A DNA stretch of 64,000 bases from Lindgomyces ingoldianus (GCF_010093535.1 NW_022985162.1:3067856-3131855); one strand, 5' to 3'; numbered from the stretch's first letter, positions 24,242-37,501 are shown. A program made the numbers and translations. The notes: generated by a model not told the origin, from the letters alone.

Positions 24242-24779
24242 GAGTGGAATCGATGCAATGACTCAACACGATTCTGAGGTGCGATTTGACTTTAGCTAGG
24301 AAGTTAAATAACTTCTGACTAATACAAGGGTAGAAAATTGCTTGATATATGATGCAAATCTTGACCGAATCTTCCAGATCAGCGAGTGATTTAGGCAGAA
24401 GACGTTCTCTACGCCTACTACCACGGAATATTAGCGGGGAGAAAGTTAATGAGGAGCAAATCCCTGCTTTAAACCCCCCGGTCAAGTTCCTCTCTGGGTG
24501 GCAAGATAGTATAAATAACGGTACAAGATGTCAACCGCTCGAAAATGTATCATGGCGGATGCTATTCAAGGGATTATTGTTAGCGTAGAATAGGCCTAGA
24601 ATTATCATTCCATGGCTTCCTCAGTGTCTCATTTCTCTGCTTCCCAAGCATCATCTTTCTGGTTGAAGTATTTATACACTCATCCTGTGCATATCACACA
24701 CGACCACTATTTACGCATAACGTCAAGAGAATCAAAGCTAATAGCCCTAATAGATACAAGTACCCATTCCCTCCTAGAT
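24242..24779. other. Spacer between 2EXR gene and 2EXR relic
   Basis: 3' flank of the first 2EXR gene. Small frames on both strands show no domain. Confidence 0.3.
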
Positions 24780-25360
24780 CTCATTCCTGTACCACTCCCA
24801 CAAAGCCAACCCAATGAGCCCCTCCCCAAGCTAATAAAATCTTCATTCATCTTGGAAGGAATATGAGTTTTCGCCACCTTGTGGCAAAATGCCTTTTCAT
24901 CGAAATTCGCTGTTACTCCCACAGGATCTAACACGGCTCTCGCTAGTGATGTGTGCTGGAGGAGTTCGGAACCGTGAATTCGTAGAAAAGATTTCAAGGT
25001 TCGCTAGGGAGTTAGCGCAATGGGGCATTGAGAGTTCGCCTGGCGTTGTGGTGCTCGTCGATGTGAGCATCAGGGTACGGGTGGAGATGCGAGTTAGCGA
25101 AGTGGTACAGCTGCAGAGGATAATCCAGCGGTGAAGATGTTCTATTCCTAGATCCTCAGTTCCATCGAAGGACAGCCGACAAACATGTTTCATGTGATTA
25201 AACTCGATTTGGTTATTGGCTAGACTAAATAGCCCAATCATGGTATTGATTTGCGACTGATTGAAACTAGTGAAGATGGTTCGGGCATGAAGTAGGAAAC
25301 TATAAATCTTACTACGTAGTTTCTCTAGGGAGCTAGCCGAAGTTGTAAGGAGGGGCATGT
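24780..25360 (-). pseudogene. Decayed 2EXR paralogue
   Basis: The minus strand keeps the order of the neighbouring 2EXR genes in broken frames. The frame 25358-24897 contains SSLEKLRSKIYSFLLHAR, matching the LPxELRNxIYxFAL start, and then IEFNHMKHVCRLSFDGTEDL, matching the EFNQLKxVxxxxxxETAGLE block of the intact copies. A second frame has ANFDEKAFCHKVAKTH at about 24930-24880, matching FDEHDFRHSKD / FDEEVFRKSAM near the C-terminus of the paralogues. The middle third is largely missing or shifted, and no WVxHARDW ending is visible. This is a fourth, inactive member of the local family. Confidence 0.5.
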
Positions 25361-26598
25361 ATGGGATTTGTTTGTTTAAATGTATATCTTTCTAATTCCG
25401 TGGATTACCCTGATAATTAGGAAATTGTAGTGAGATGAGTTACATTTTAGTCTGACCCAAGTGGAGTGCAGAGTTTCGGGAAGTCAAGAATCATAACGTT
25501 CGAATCGGTCTCAATAGACTCGTGTGGCGCAATGAACATTAGATAATCGTTGCATTTCAACGCTAGTTAAGCCTGCGGTTTCGTGGTAAGTTGCCGATAC
25601 CTATACTTCAGCGGATGGAACTCATACTTTACATGGCAGAGGCAGAGAGTTTCGAAACAGCCTTGTCCTGATAACAGAACAGATCTTCTGACTCAGAGAG
25701 GGCGTATTCATAGATTTTGTTTCTCAGATCTCCTAGGGGCTGAGAAAATCAGTGTAGCCTCGCAGGGGGGCATGAACTATGAGAGTAGTGATGTATTGTG
25801 GACTGAGGGTTAGAGGTACTACATAATATTGTGGGGTGTCAAGCCCACGATTGATTCGGGGGCTCATCGTAGAACCATCGGGGTTAAAATCGGCAAACAG
25901 ACTAGTAATGTGTGCGTCCAGCTGGGCAACGCGAGTTCGTATCACCTGTCCGATTTCCCTTGAAAACTACCCCTTTCGAGCTCGGGCTCTCGAAAGCTAT
26001 CTTACGAAAGACTCGAGTTACAAATTGAGCAAAATTGTTGGCACTTGTGAAAGAGATGAAGTACAAAGGAGTAGAGTTTAGTGGGGCTCTCAATCTACGG
26101 AATGAAGATGACAGGCCGTCGGCATAGCGTAAAGCCGCAAGGTAGCATTCCAACGTTGAAATTTTTACATCTGGGCAGCACTTTTTTCGTATATCTGTGC
26201 ATTATGTCTTGGAGAGGAGGATAAAATTCTTAGTAGCTCACAACTTTAAATAGGCTACCTGCTTTCGTTTACTATCATACGTGGGTACGTCCGTTGTCAT
26301 GTGGCTTCACGGCAGCCTTAGAAGATCGCGCCTCTCAATGTCTCGGGTATCAATATCCATTCCTCAGTACCATATTACTTAGCTAAGGCTAGGCAAAATG
26401 AACCTACGAGCGGCCGAAAATACACAGTACATTCGTACACCCCAATTTGCCTCTCTTGCAAATCCAGAAAAGGCCAGAAGAGGATATCCCTTCGACTCTG
26501 AACAAATCTCCATCAATCCAGGAAAAGGCTGAGCGATCATGCTCATTAAATCTTAAGCCCCTCAATACGCTCCATGAACACCCTTCCCTCCCCCACTC
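25361..26598. other. Intergenic, no supported gene
   Basis: Overlapping opposite-strand frames at 25733-26153 have no recognisable domain, and the rest shows nothing. An isolated AT-rich patch near 26160-26290 may be old repeat debris. Confidence 0.3.
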
Positions 26599-27528
26599 CT
26601 AAATCCCATTCGCGTACCACTCCTTCGCCTTCTCCGCCCAAACCGTTAAATCCGCGCGATATGCGACATGACCACGACATCTATCGTTCGCCAGCATAAT
26701 TTTTTGCTCCAGCTGCTCATCTGAAATACCTGCATCCAGCGGAAAGATCTTGAAGTTCGGCACACACAATGCGTCCCACGCGTCTCTATCCACCCCGTTC
26801 AGGAAATAACCCTTCTCATACCCGTACAGCGCGAGCACAAATTCCGGATCTTCGCCCCACGTGTCGAGATGGCGGATATCTTCTCCGCGATACACGCGCG
26901 TAAGCAGGATGCTCATCAGCATGAAGAAGCACCAAGTTCCGTTAAGCTGCCAACCAGGCAACATCATCTTGATGGTGATGTTGGGGTTTGAGCGACAGAT
27001 GTCCATGAGCTTGTCGCGGGAGTTCAATGAGAAGTAGGTATCTTCGCGCTGATATAGCTCCCGGAAGATGTAGTCAATGGGCTCTTTCCGGCAAATGATG
27101 ATGGTGCGCATGTGTTTGAACCAACTCGGCTGGACCTGCAGGAGGAAGGTAACGGCAGTCGTCATCGGCGCTTCATCGGCCTCTTTCTTGGTCGTAAAAT
27201 TCAGATCATTGTGTTTGAGGCCAAGGCCTTTGACCTCACCTCGAATCTGCTTGTTGACGAATTGCAGCTTGTTCGAATGCCAACACCGGCCCTTTGCGGT
27301 CAGCATCTCCCGGCCTCCGCGCCGGTTGAAATGAAGGCCTCCTGGCTCGGTTAATGCAAACTTATAGATATGATTGCGTATTTCTCCTGGGAGAGAGAGA
27401 AATGGACAGCTACCGTCGGCGGGTGGTTTGCGTGGATTAGGCTTGCGGGTCTTGCAGGGCTTGAGGCGGGCGATGAATTTGGGAGCCATATCGGTGTGGT
27501 CGTAGTCTCGTTTTCGGGTCGACACCAT
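26599..27528 (-). CDS. 2EXR-domain protein, paralogue 2
   Basis: An intact single-exon gene of 309 residues. A basic N-terminal arm of ~40 residues (many Lys, Arg and Pro) precedes CPFLSLPGEIRNHIYKFALT, the start of the 2EXR domain, then EPGGLHFNRR. The block NKLQFVNKQIRGEVKGLGLK..HNDLNF corresponds to the second conserved block of its neighbours. The C-terminus has NFKIFPLDAGISDEQLEQK and ends VWAEKAKEWYANGI, the local variant of the shared ending. A second ATG 13 residues in is possible. Function unknown; the closest relatives are the two genes flanking it. Confidence 0.8.
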   Translation of the reverse strand: MVSTRKRDYDHTDMAPKFIARLKPCKTRKPNPRKPPADGSCPFLSLPGEIRNHIYKFALTEPGGLHFNRRGGREMLTAKGRCWHSNKLQFVNKQIRGEVKGLGLKHNDLNFTTKKEADEAPMTTAVTFLLQVQPSWFKHMRTIIICRKEPIDYIFRELYQREDTYFSLNSRDKLMDICRSNPNITIKMMLPGWQLNGTWCFFMLMSILLTRVYRGEDIRHLDTWGEDPEFVLALYGYEKGYFLNGVDRDAWDALCVPNFKIFPLDAGISDEQLEQKIMLANDRCRGHVAYRADLTVWAEKAKEWYANGI

Positions 27529-28008
27529 CGCTTCTGAGAAGGGGACTGAGGAATAATGAGGTAACGAACGTGGGTTGAATATATCTGGCTTGTTGGTTGT
27601 TGGGTGGTAGCGAGCGTTTGTTCCCGCGTCTAGGCGTTACATTTACGTGTCTCGCCCCAATGGTCCAAGGTTGCGGGAACTGAGAGGTAGATGAAAACGT
27701 GAGACAATTTCTTTTACCAGTCTGGCGGTGGCGGATATTCTTGCGTCGCTGGAGTAACCACCATGCACGGCACCTTCCTGCCTTTGACTGTGGTTTCAGT
27801 TTTGCACAAGCACACTAAAGTAGATCTCGCTGTTCTATCACATGAGACACTCCCCTTTCTCGACTTGATATGGTAACCTACCGAAACACAACTGAGTCTT
27901 AGCACGGAAAGCCTCTAAAAAAATAATAATTTCAGCCACTTATTGTCGATATAAAGACGCCCAAGCTCATCGCTTCCTCAATCTCCCCCAAAACTCAATC
28001 ACACAACC
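27529..28008. other. Spacer between 2EXR paralogues
   Basis: 5' flank of the second 2EXR gene and 3' flank of the third. A 63-codon minus-strand frame (27714-27905) has no recognised domain. Confidence 0.3.
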
Positions 28009-28926
28009 TCAAATTCCATTCTCAACCCAGTCCCTCGCATGCTTTATCCAATCCTCTAAAAGTTTATCTCTCGTCCCCCACAAGTGTTCTGATGTCATTG
28101 CACTTTTTCTAAACACTTCCTCATCAAAACTACGATCCATTGGAAAGACCTTGATATTCGGCGCCTGCCACCGCTTCCAATCTCTCCCTCGGCGCAGAAC
28201 TTCCGCCTCCCCACCGTAATAACCCATAAGGCTTAAACGCTCCGAAATTAACCATCCGACTTCGGTTTCGCGGAGAATGCGCTTGAGGTAGACCCCATCG
28301 TCAATGAAGTCTTCTGCCAATTGTCCATTGTCGTCCGGATGATGTCGGGGATTGCTGGTGAAGGAGAAATTTGGGACGATGATTTTAATGCTGATGGAAG
28401 GATGGCAGAAGGCGAAATCGCTGAGTTTAGTGATAGAATCTAGAGCCCGAGATACGTAGAACGGAGCCCATGGCCAGGATGTTTTGGGATTCGTCATCGC
28501 CGTGAGATTTCTCAGCCAAGTTAATTTAGTCGGAGAGCCAGAGCGTAAAAAATTCAAACACTGCTGCATCGCGTCATTCTGCCAGGTTGCCTGCTGTAAG
28601 AAAATGAGGTTGTTGAACTTGATCTCAATTCCGGCGGTCTCAGTGTGTAGCTTGCCGCAGACATACTTAAGCTGGTTAAATTCCTGCGGTTCTGTGCTGG
28701 TCTTTTGATCTACGAAGAAGATTGGCTTCTTGTGGGTTCTGTTCGTCCAATATCTGTATTGAATTCCAGCGGGTTCGTACAATGCGAATTCGTAGATCTT
28801 ATTCCTAATCTCGCCAGGAAGCTGGAGGAGCGCCGAGACTTTACGTCGAGAACGGGAGGTGCCAGAAGGCTGGTGAATTCTGGAATTCTTATTCCCTGGC
28901 TTACGATTCGAGCGATGCTTGCCCAT
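28009..28926 (-). CDS. 2EXR-domain protein, paralogue 3
   Basis: A single-exon gene. From the ATG at 28926 it encodes 305 residues beginning MGKHRSNRKPGNKNSR; the same frame stays open to an ATG at 29034, adding 36 residues with no conserved look. The 28926 start was chosen because it gives a basic arm like that of paralogue 2. The 2EXR domain starts VSALLQLPGEIRNKIYEFAL, followed by EPAGIQYRYW and EFNQLKYVCGKLHTETAGIE, then IKFNNLIF. The C-terminal block has NIKVFPMDRSFDEEVFRKSA and ends DWIKHARDWVENGI. It is intact and is the last gene before the AT-rich transposon block. Function unknown. Confidence 0.8.
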   Translation of the reverse strand: MGKHRSNRKPGNKNSRIHQPSGTSRSRRKVSALLQLPGEIRNKIYEFALYEPAGIQYRYWTNRTHKKPIFFVDQKTSTEPQEFNQLKYVCGKLHTETAGIEIKFNNLIFLQQATWQNDAMQQCLNFLRSGSPTKLTWLRNLTAMTNPKTSWPWAPFYVSRALDSITKLSDFAFCHPSISIKIIVPNFSFTSNPRHHPDDNGQLAEDFIDDGVYLKRILRETEVGWLISERLSLMGYYGGEAEVLRRGRDWKRWQAPNIKVFPMDRSFDEEVFRKSAMTSEHLWGTRDKLLEDWIKHARDWVENGI

Positions 28927-30312
28927 TTCTGTGAGGAACAGATCCCTTGACAGTAGAATGTGATGGGGCGTCCTCCGTCGTCGGTGTTGTTGAAGTAAAG
29001 ATGAGACAAGGTTTGTTGACGTACCTACAACCAATGGTATTTTATAAAGAAGCTTTCAGCAGAGTCCGAGAAGATGTTTGGGACGGCGGTGCCTACCAAG
29101 GTACTCGTGGGACTTGTACGAGCAAAAGAAAGAAAGAAAGGATGAGTCATCATAAACGGGCTCAGCGAATGAGCCACAGATTGGTTGCACCCCGCATCGA
29201 CACGTGTGTCCATATAAAGCCTCCTGAGGCTTTACGCAGTTTTCATAGAATTTTGTAGAACTGTTAGAATACTTCAACACCATGAAATAATAAACAAAGA
29301 CGAGTTACAAGGATTTCCATCCACACACGTATATCCAGCTTTACCCAAGTTATTAGGCACCTTTCCCTCGATACCGTTGAGAAGCCAACAGCCGGTGAAA
29401 TGGCCGCAAATCGCCATTCGCCTAGACTAAGATCCCCATGGATACAAAAACAGGACCTTCTTAAAATCTCTCTATAATCTATTGAATGAGTTAAATCCTT
29501 CTCCTCCTCAGGGTGTTCAACAGGGTGTAGTACCTTTCACTTAGGCCGTTTTACCAACCTACGTCTTACATTATTAGTACAGTTATACTTTACAGTTAAC
29601 GAGAGGGGGTTCGACTAAGCGTAACAAGTACGTTTAAATTTATCTCTACAGGTAATACATTTTATAAACGCCTCTTTGTACTAGTTAGAGTGCTAGAAGT
29701 TTAGGTCTTTTTAACATAGTCTAACTATAAGCTTTTTTAATTTACTTTAAACAACTTAGCAACAAAGCTAGTTTTTATTAAAAGTAATAGGTTCTTTACT
29801 TCTACTAAAAGCTCTCTTACACTTAACAGAAGTATAAAAGACTAAAAAGAAATTAAAAGCTATTTTAAATAAAGTAAAATGAATAAAATAGCTAGTTTAA
29901 AGCTACTAGTCTAACAAGGTACTAAATAATAAGCTATTCTATTAGCTTTATTTAGGTTTCTATAAAGCTTTCATAGTATTATTATAACTTTGTTATTTTT
30001 ATTTTACTTTTTTATATAATCTATCACTAGTAAAAAGAGTTGTAAGTAGGTACTTTATGTTATAAAACGTGCTTAGGCTTTGTTTTATTTTCTTTTTTTT
30101 TTACATTAACATAGTGCTAAAAAACTACTTTTATAAAAGCCTCTACTTTTTTATACTAAGGTAGATATTTTCTCTAGTAGTTTTTATAATAAAGTAGATA
30201 AGTTATAGGCTAAAGATTATTATAATAGTGTAATAAAATATAAGTAGATTAAAAATAGTCTGCTTCTAGTAAGTTAGTAGTTTCTTAGTGCTAAAAGTAA
30301 CTTTTATAGGTA
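28927..30312. other. Edge of the AT-rich block
   Basis: Up to about 29500 this is normal DNA, holding the 5' flank of the last 2EXR gene with a short GAAA run near 29123-29138. From about 29560 the sequence turns strongly AT-rich and nearly without open frames, the RIP signature, but no domain of a known element could be followed in this part. Confidence 0.5.
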
Positions 30313-30481
30313 TGTTACAGCTATGAAACCCCTAAGTACTTTAATAGCTTAGCATAGAGTATATATACAAGAGGTATCGAGCAGGAAGTACGAGGCACAG
30401 AGATGGAATGCAGGATAGGGGGGGGTAACGGGAGTAAACCTTAGGGTCGGAGGCAGAGGTATGGAGGCCGAAGCGCCTCTA
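30313..30481 (+). repeat. Left inverted-repeat arm of an older element
   Basis: The segment begins TGTTACAGCTATGAAACCCC and continues with GAGCAGGAAGTACGAGGCAC..GGAATGCAGGATAG and ..GAGGCAGAGGTATGGAGGCC. Imperfect reverse complements of both parts lie at 38123-38299, on the other side of the gypsy element, so the element inserted into a pre-existing repeat-bearing sequence. The last five bases (CTCTA, 30477-30481) are the target-site duplication of that insertion. The part from ~30361 on is hardly mutated by RIP. Confidence 0.65.
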
Positions 30482-31098
30482 TGTTACGGCCAACAGTCAG
30501 ACCGTAATAACCCAACTGTCCCACACAGCCCGAACGATGTCGGATAGAAGACGCTTAGCCCTGCGCTTAACAAATCACGTGACAGGACAAATAAGGAATA
30601 GCTTTAGCTTTTAGATAAAAGCCTTGCAGAATGCACTGTCTAATAGGAATTTAAGCATTGCAGGCAGTGCAGGTATTGCAGGTGGTTGCAGGCAATGCAT
30701 GCAACACCTGCAATGCATGCAAACGCATGTAAACACTATGTATATAGCCTTAATTACAACTATAGTTAGAAGGTTGTAATTCCTATTTAGTTTATTATTA
30801 AGTCTTTACCTACTAAATAAACTAAGAGATGTTAAAACTTTTATAAAAAGGATGTTGTTGCCTTGTATATCCTGCACTATATATACCTCTAATCTTATCC
30901 TAACAGATTAGGTTTACTAGCTCCCTATACAGCTACTAGGTTAAACTACAACCTGCCTTCTCTTTACTCTATCTACCCTACACTCTGCTTAACAGACTGT
31001 ACACCTAATCTAGCTAAGTCCTCCCCCCTCCGCTACTACATTACTATAGGCTAAAGTACTCCTAAAAATACTATTTTACTAGAGTAAAGATTATAACA
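30482..31098 (+). repeat. 5' LTR of gypsy element 1
   Basis: 617 bp, starting TGTTACGG and ending TAACA. It aligns throughout with 37502-38122 apart from C-to-T and G-to-A changes and a few small indels. It is preceded by CTCTA. The first ~120 bases are GC-normal while the rest is RIP-mutated. Confidence 0.9.
30676..30713. repeat. RIP-spared hairpin in 5' LTR
   Basis: TTGCAGGTGGTTGC and GCAACACCTGCAA form a 13-14 bp stem with one bulge around the loop AGGCAATGCAT, inside a run of TGCAGG/TGCATG motifs. The surrounding LTR is heavily mutated, but this patch is nearly identical in both LTRs. Confidence 0.7.
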
Positions 31099-34000
31099 GT
31101 AATTACTACCACCTGTAAAGTATAGCTACTACTACCTTAGACATTAGCATAACAAGTGCTTTAGCTACTAGCACTAGCTAGACTCTTACAGCAACTAAAA
31201 AAGCATAGAATTAGTAAATACTTTACCTTTAAAACAAGCTTAAACAGCTTAAACAGCACCTTTAGCTATAAGCATAATAAGGACCTTTAAACATTTACTA
31301 GATCTAAGCCCTCTAGCTAGAAGTAGCAAACCTTAAAAACATTACTTAAGAAAAAACTAGCATTAAATTTAAAAAGACTCTATACCTAGCCCCCTCTAAA
31401 GCATTTAACAGCTTTGCTAAAAACTTAAAACTTTTTTTTACTAAATGCTACCTTTACATACAATATAATAAAGGCGCTTTTAAAATAGACAAAGAAATAA
31501 TCTTATAAATAAGCCTATACTTAAAAAGATTGCTTACTATCTAGTTCTAACTACACACTAATAACTAAATAGACTACAAGACTAACAGCAAACTCTTACC
31601 CCTAGAAACATAGAAAATTTTTAATAATATTAATTTATTTAAAGCAGCTCTAACTACAATCTATAGGCTAGTTAATAAAGAAAAATAAGTAGTTAATAAA
31701 ATAAACACTCTCTAATAAGGCAACAGCTCTGTCTAATAATATGCAGCCTGCTTTAGAGAACTGCTAGCTATCTGCAGATAGATAAATAAGAAAGCTATAA
31801 AATAAATGTTTTATAAAGGGCTCTTAGATAACATTAAAAATAAATTTACTTATATAAAAAAGCTTAAGAGCTTTAAAAATTACATTAAAAAAGCACTTAT
31901 ATATAATAAAAGACATGCAGAACAACATAGTAAAAAAGAAAAAAGCTAAATAACTAAAAAACCTAACTAGTTCTAGAAGAAGAAAGAAACTTTATAAATT
32001 AATAGTAAACTTATAGACCTTAGCTACACTAAACATACGCGTAGCTTTTCTAAAAAAAAAGTAATACCTCTAAAAGTGTAAGGCCACCCCTAAATAAGGA
32101 ATAAAAGAAATAGCTTAAAAAAAAGGTGTGCCTTAACTGCAAAAAAGTAAGCTACTTTTACTAAAAATGCTTAGACTTTAAATAACTAAAGAATAAAAAC
32201 AGCAGACTAACTATAAAAGTAATGCATATAGAATAAGGCCTAATAGAACAGGAGATTCTAGACTAGCTTAATAAACGCTTTTACTAGTAATGCAGAGATA
32301 ATTACAAATCTAAAGGATGCTCTATAGAGTACTAGAAAGTTAAGGTATAAAATAGTAATAAAGTCTTTAAGGCACTAGAACAAGCTGCTACTTACAAAGA
32401 ATAGTAAGGCTATACTTAGGCTACAACATATATTGCGAACATTAAAAAAGGGAAAGAAAAGTTTCTTTTAAGGCAACTAATAACAGGAATCTCTGCCTAA
32501 GAGCTAAGATATTAATTTATTTATAAAGACTGCTAGAAATGTAGTAACACACATAGATAAAAAGACTATAAAAAATTAATGTATAAAGTACATATTAATA
32601 ACAACACTAAAACTTATAGTATACTAAAAGAAATTGCTAAAACACATTATATAGTTATAAATAAAGAAAAATAATAAAAAATGTTTAAAAAATTTTTTAA
32701 TAAAAAAAAAGGCCTTAACTAGTAGTATATGCTACTAATAACACTTAAACTATGTTAAAAATAGGCTAACACGCCTCCCCTTGCGTTAGCTATTACCTGC
32801 AAAGACTTAAAGACTTAATAAGATAAAAGATATTACATTTTATGCAGAAGTAAGTAACATAATAAGTTTTAATGCACTTACTAAAGCTACCTATTATAAA
32901 TTATTAGAACTAAGGAATACTCTAGATAGACATAAGTTTAGCTAATACTAGTACAAAACAACTTTAGGGAATGTCCTTATACCTAGTACTTATGTAATAA
33001 CAAGTATTGCATTAAACACTAGCTAACTAAACATAGGGCTAGCTAGTGGCTACATAAAATGTAGGAAAGCGCATTAGAAACTAATACATTAACTAGAACA
33101 ACATCTACCTGTAAAATGCTACACTATCTCTATTATAAGAACAGTCTAGTCTATAAACAAGAATTATAGACAGAGTGTAATAATAGGGCAACGTGCACAT
33201 TCTACTACTTCTAATAGAAGGCACACTAGCAAAATAATTAGATGCTATACTACTATAAAATAAAAGATACCTAATGCACTGCAATAGAATGCATAATACT
33301 AGGACATTAAAAATATAAAATATAATTAGACTAAATTATAGAATATAAGGACGCAGCTAAAGCTGTCTAAAAAGACAACAGAATAGACTATAAAGAAACA
33401 CCTTATAAGCTTTACATCCTTATTGCAGTAAAATAAGGACTAGGCTAAAGCTTAATAATAAAAATTACTCTTTAATAACTAGGCTAGAAATAGAAAGAAC
33501 TTGCTTTAATTAACAGTAGATGTACATTTATAGTAATTAATTTAAGATAGGTTAACTAAAACAACATACTCTTCTAAAGAAAAAAAAACTTTTTTAGAGT
33601 ATTATTAGCTAACACTTTATTAATAAAGTATAAAGTAAGATAAATTTAACTTAAAACAGAGAAACTTATTACTAAAGCTAAAAGAACTAAGAACTAGATA
33701 TCCTTTAACATATTACTACTAAGAGGCAAATACTAAGTAATTCTAGGCTATAACTAGCTTTATAAACATAACTTAATAATTAACTAGTAAACTATGTTGC
33801 TAACTAGCTAAAGCTATAAAGAAGCAGCATAATTAATATCTTAAGAAAATGTTAGTAAGAACTATCTATAAGAAAAACTAAAAAAATTCCCTTATTAGGA
33901 ACTAAAAGCTTAGGCTGTACGCCTAATAAAAGAAGAACTAGAAGAAATCTTTTTTAAAGAATTTAAAAAGAAACAAGACCTTAACTAGGTTAGAATCTAC

Positions 34001-37000
34001 TAAATAGCCTAAGAAGTAAACAGACTACTAGAAGAATACTAGGATTACAAAAATATGTTTAAAACCCTAGAAGACTTAAAAGAACTGCTACTACACTAAC
34101 TTTAGGACTACGTAATTAACCTTAAACTAAACCTATAATTAAAAACTTACAAACTACAACCCCTAACAAAAGCTTAGAAAGACGCCTTGTAAGAGTATGT
34201 AGACTAAATGCTAGCTTAAGAACATATTAGAGAAAGTAATAGTCTAATAGCATTAGCTATAGTCTTTGCTAAAAAAAAGAATAGTAAGGTAAGAGTATGT
34301 TAAGACTACTAAACTCTAAACAACAACACTATAAAGGACTAGTACCTTTTACTAATTATCTAAAACATTATAAACTAACTTAAAAGAACTAAGCACTTTA
34401 CTAAGTTTAATGTCTAAGACAGATTTAACAAAATAAGGATTAAAAAAGGACATAAATAGATAACAGCCTTCTAAACTTTAAAAAGACTATATAAACTACT
34501 TATTATGCTATTTAGACTAACTAACGCCCTAGTAACTTTTTAATAAGTTATTAACACTGCACTTAACCTCTATTTAGATATATTTATACTTGTATACCTA
34601 GATAACATTTTAATATATACTAAAAAAGACAAAGTAGACTATATATCTAAAGTAAAACTTATACTTAATTAACTCTAATAATATAGACTTTATTTATAAC
34701 TAGAAAAATGTAAGTTTAATGTATAAAAAACAGAATATTTAGAATTTATTATTAATAGTAAAGAAATAAAAATAGACCTTACTAAAGTAAATAAAGTACT
34801 TAAATAGCTAACACTAACAACAGTAACAGAAATTAAGGGATTTCTAGGCCTTACTAGATATGTATAAAAAATAATCTAAAGCTATTTAAAGATAGCGCTT
34901 CCTCTTATAGACGCTACTTTAAAAGAGAGAGCTACTTAGAAATTCTAATAGACACTAGAAATAAAAGAGGCCTTTTAAGAGCTAAAATAAATAGTAATAA
35001 GCTACCTTGTTTTTAGAATATATAATCTTACACTAGAAACAAAAGTAAACACTAATGCTTCCTTAAGAGCTAAGAGAGCTGCACTTTTCTAAAAGTAGGA
35101 AAATAGCTAATAGCACCTAGTAGCTTACTACTTAGTAAAATTTATGCTATTAGAGCAAAAATATACTATTTCTAATAAAGAACTAAAAGCTATAGTAAAT
35201 GCATGCAGGTACTAGGAGGTTAAACTTTAAAAATTAAGCTAGTAATTTATAATCCTTACTAACTATGTAAACCTTATTACTTTTCTTACTACTAAAAAAC
35301 TCTTGCCTATGCATGTATAATAGGCTATAGAACTTGCTTAATTTAATTTTATTATTAAACATGTAGCAGAAAGCAGTAACTAATAAGCTAACACTTTAAG
35401 TAGGCGCGTAAATTATTTTAAAGCAGAAAAAGAAAACTTAGAGAAATTTATAATCTTTAAAGAAACCCCTAAGGGACTAGTCTATAAAGGACTAAACTAA
35501 GAAGAATTACTATGCTCCCTTATAGTAGTTAAGTAAGGATAGAAAAACTTAATAAAAGAATATTATAAAGCCTTTATGTTTAGACACCTAGGAATTAAGT
35601 TACTATAAAAGAAGATTAAAATTACTATACTTAAAAAAATACTTTAATTAAAACACTTGTGCACTAAAGTCTTATAGAAATGTAACACCTGCAATAAAAA
35701 CAACTTCTAACACTATAAACTTTATAGATTGCTCTAACTAATAGAGGCACTAAGCTAACTATAGACTATAATAACTATAGATTTTATTACTAGATTACTA
35801 CTATTATAAGAACCTAGCACTAAAAGGTTATGCAATATAATTACACAGGTTATTAATAAAACTACTAAATTTATCTACTTATAGCTATTAGAAAAAAGCA
35901 TTATAGTAAAAGAATTTATGTTTAAACTAAAAAAAAATGTTTTTGCTACTTATAGCTACTCTAAAATTATTATCTTTAACTATAACAAACTATTTACTAG
36001 CAAGTTCTAGACAGCTTTAGTTAAGCACCTTAGAATTAACTATAGACTCTTTACTACTTACTACTTATAAATAGACAGACAAACAGAACAAGTAAACATA
36101 AAAGTTAAAAAGTTCTTATAAAAATATGTTTTATATAAACAAACAAATTAGGCAAAATAGCTACTAATAGCATAGTTTGTTATTAATACTATAGAATTAG
36201 CTACTACTAAAGAAACCCTATATAAAGCTAATTTTAGATACCTCTTATAATATAAACTTTATAGCTTATAACTAACTAACCTTTTAGAGGTAATAGATTA
36301 CACAACTAGACTGCTAGAACTACATTAAAAACTTACTAAAGAAGCCTAATTAGCCTAGGAAGCTATAGAAAAGGTAGTAAATTAAAAAAAAACCTATGCT
36401 AGAAATACACTTAAATAATTATATATATTTAGACATAAAAGACCTAAAAACACTAAGACCTTCTAAGAAATTAGTAGAGAAACATATAGAACTATACTAA
36501 GTAATATAAACACACTCTAGTATCTGTAAGCTTAAACTTCTAAAGAAAATGTAAATACACCTTTAGTTTTATGTCTCTAAACTTAAACTTATGCCTAAGA
36601 TTATTCTACTTACAACTATAAAATAAAAAAAGAAAGAAAAGAAATATAAAGTAAAAAAGATTCTAGACTATAAAAAAAGCAAGTACTTAGTAAAATAAAA
36701 GGGATAGCCTACTAGTAAAAATACTTAAAAACCTGTTAAAAGCTTATTAAACACCTCTTAAGCTTTTTACAAATACCTAGAATCCCTTTTAAGCAAAACT
36801 ACTCTAGAGAAAGCTCTCTAGACTAGAAAGCACTATTATTAGTTAAAACTACAGCAGCATTAGCTAGCTATAATGTAGGAAATCTGCAACCTTTTAACAT
36901 AAGTTAAGAAGAAAAAAGACTAGCTACTTTTACTTTAAGCGCTTTAAGCTTGTCTAGTAATAAAAAGTCTTCTTTTAAATACTTTACTTTTTAATTTACT

Positions 37001-37501
37001 AGAACTTTTAACTATTTCTAAACTTATTTCTGCTAAGCTATAAAGAACTAAAGACGCCTTAGGGATTTAGCTTATTCTTTTATCTTTCTTTTTTTTTCCT
37101 TTGTCTCTTTCTCTTTAGCAGCCTTTAGCTTTCTAAGTAGTTTCTTTTTTTTACACTTTAAATAATTTTAAGCTGCATTAGAAATAAAAGCATTATAATA
37201 ACTACTCTTTTACACACATTTTACATACTTATCTAATAACAAAAACATTATGTAAAAAAAACTATAAGACTAGTAAAGACTATAGAGACACATCTTTATA
37301 TAATAAAGAGGATTAAGATAAGTAATAGTACAAAAGTAACAGGCAACAGTAGAAGTGTAAGAAACTTAATAAGGCATAGTTAAAAAAGATTAGTATTAAA
37401 CAAGCCTTTAAAAACAAAAACATACTAGCTAAAAAAAAAATCTAACACTTATAATAGAAAAAACATAACAGTAAGGACACTAACTAGAAGAGAAGCCTAC
37501 G

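Noticed and set aside
25733..26153. A fifth 2EXR relic
   Set aside because: Overlapping frames were compared with the three intact paralogues; no conserved block could be matched.
30400..30430. G-run of eight or more bases as a G-quadruplex or polypurine tract
   Set aside because: A single G-run cannot form a quadruplex alone, and its place before the 5' LTR belongs to the older repeat arm, not to the element's own polypurine tract.
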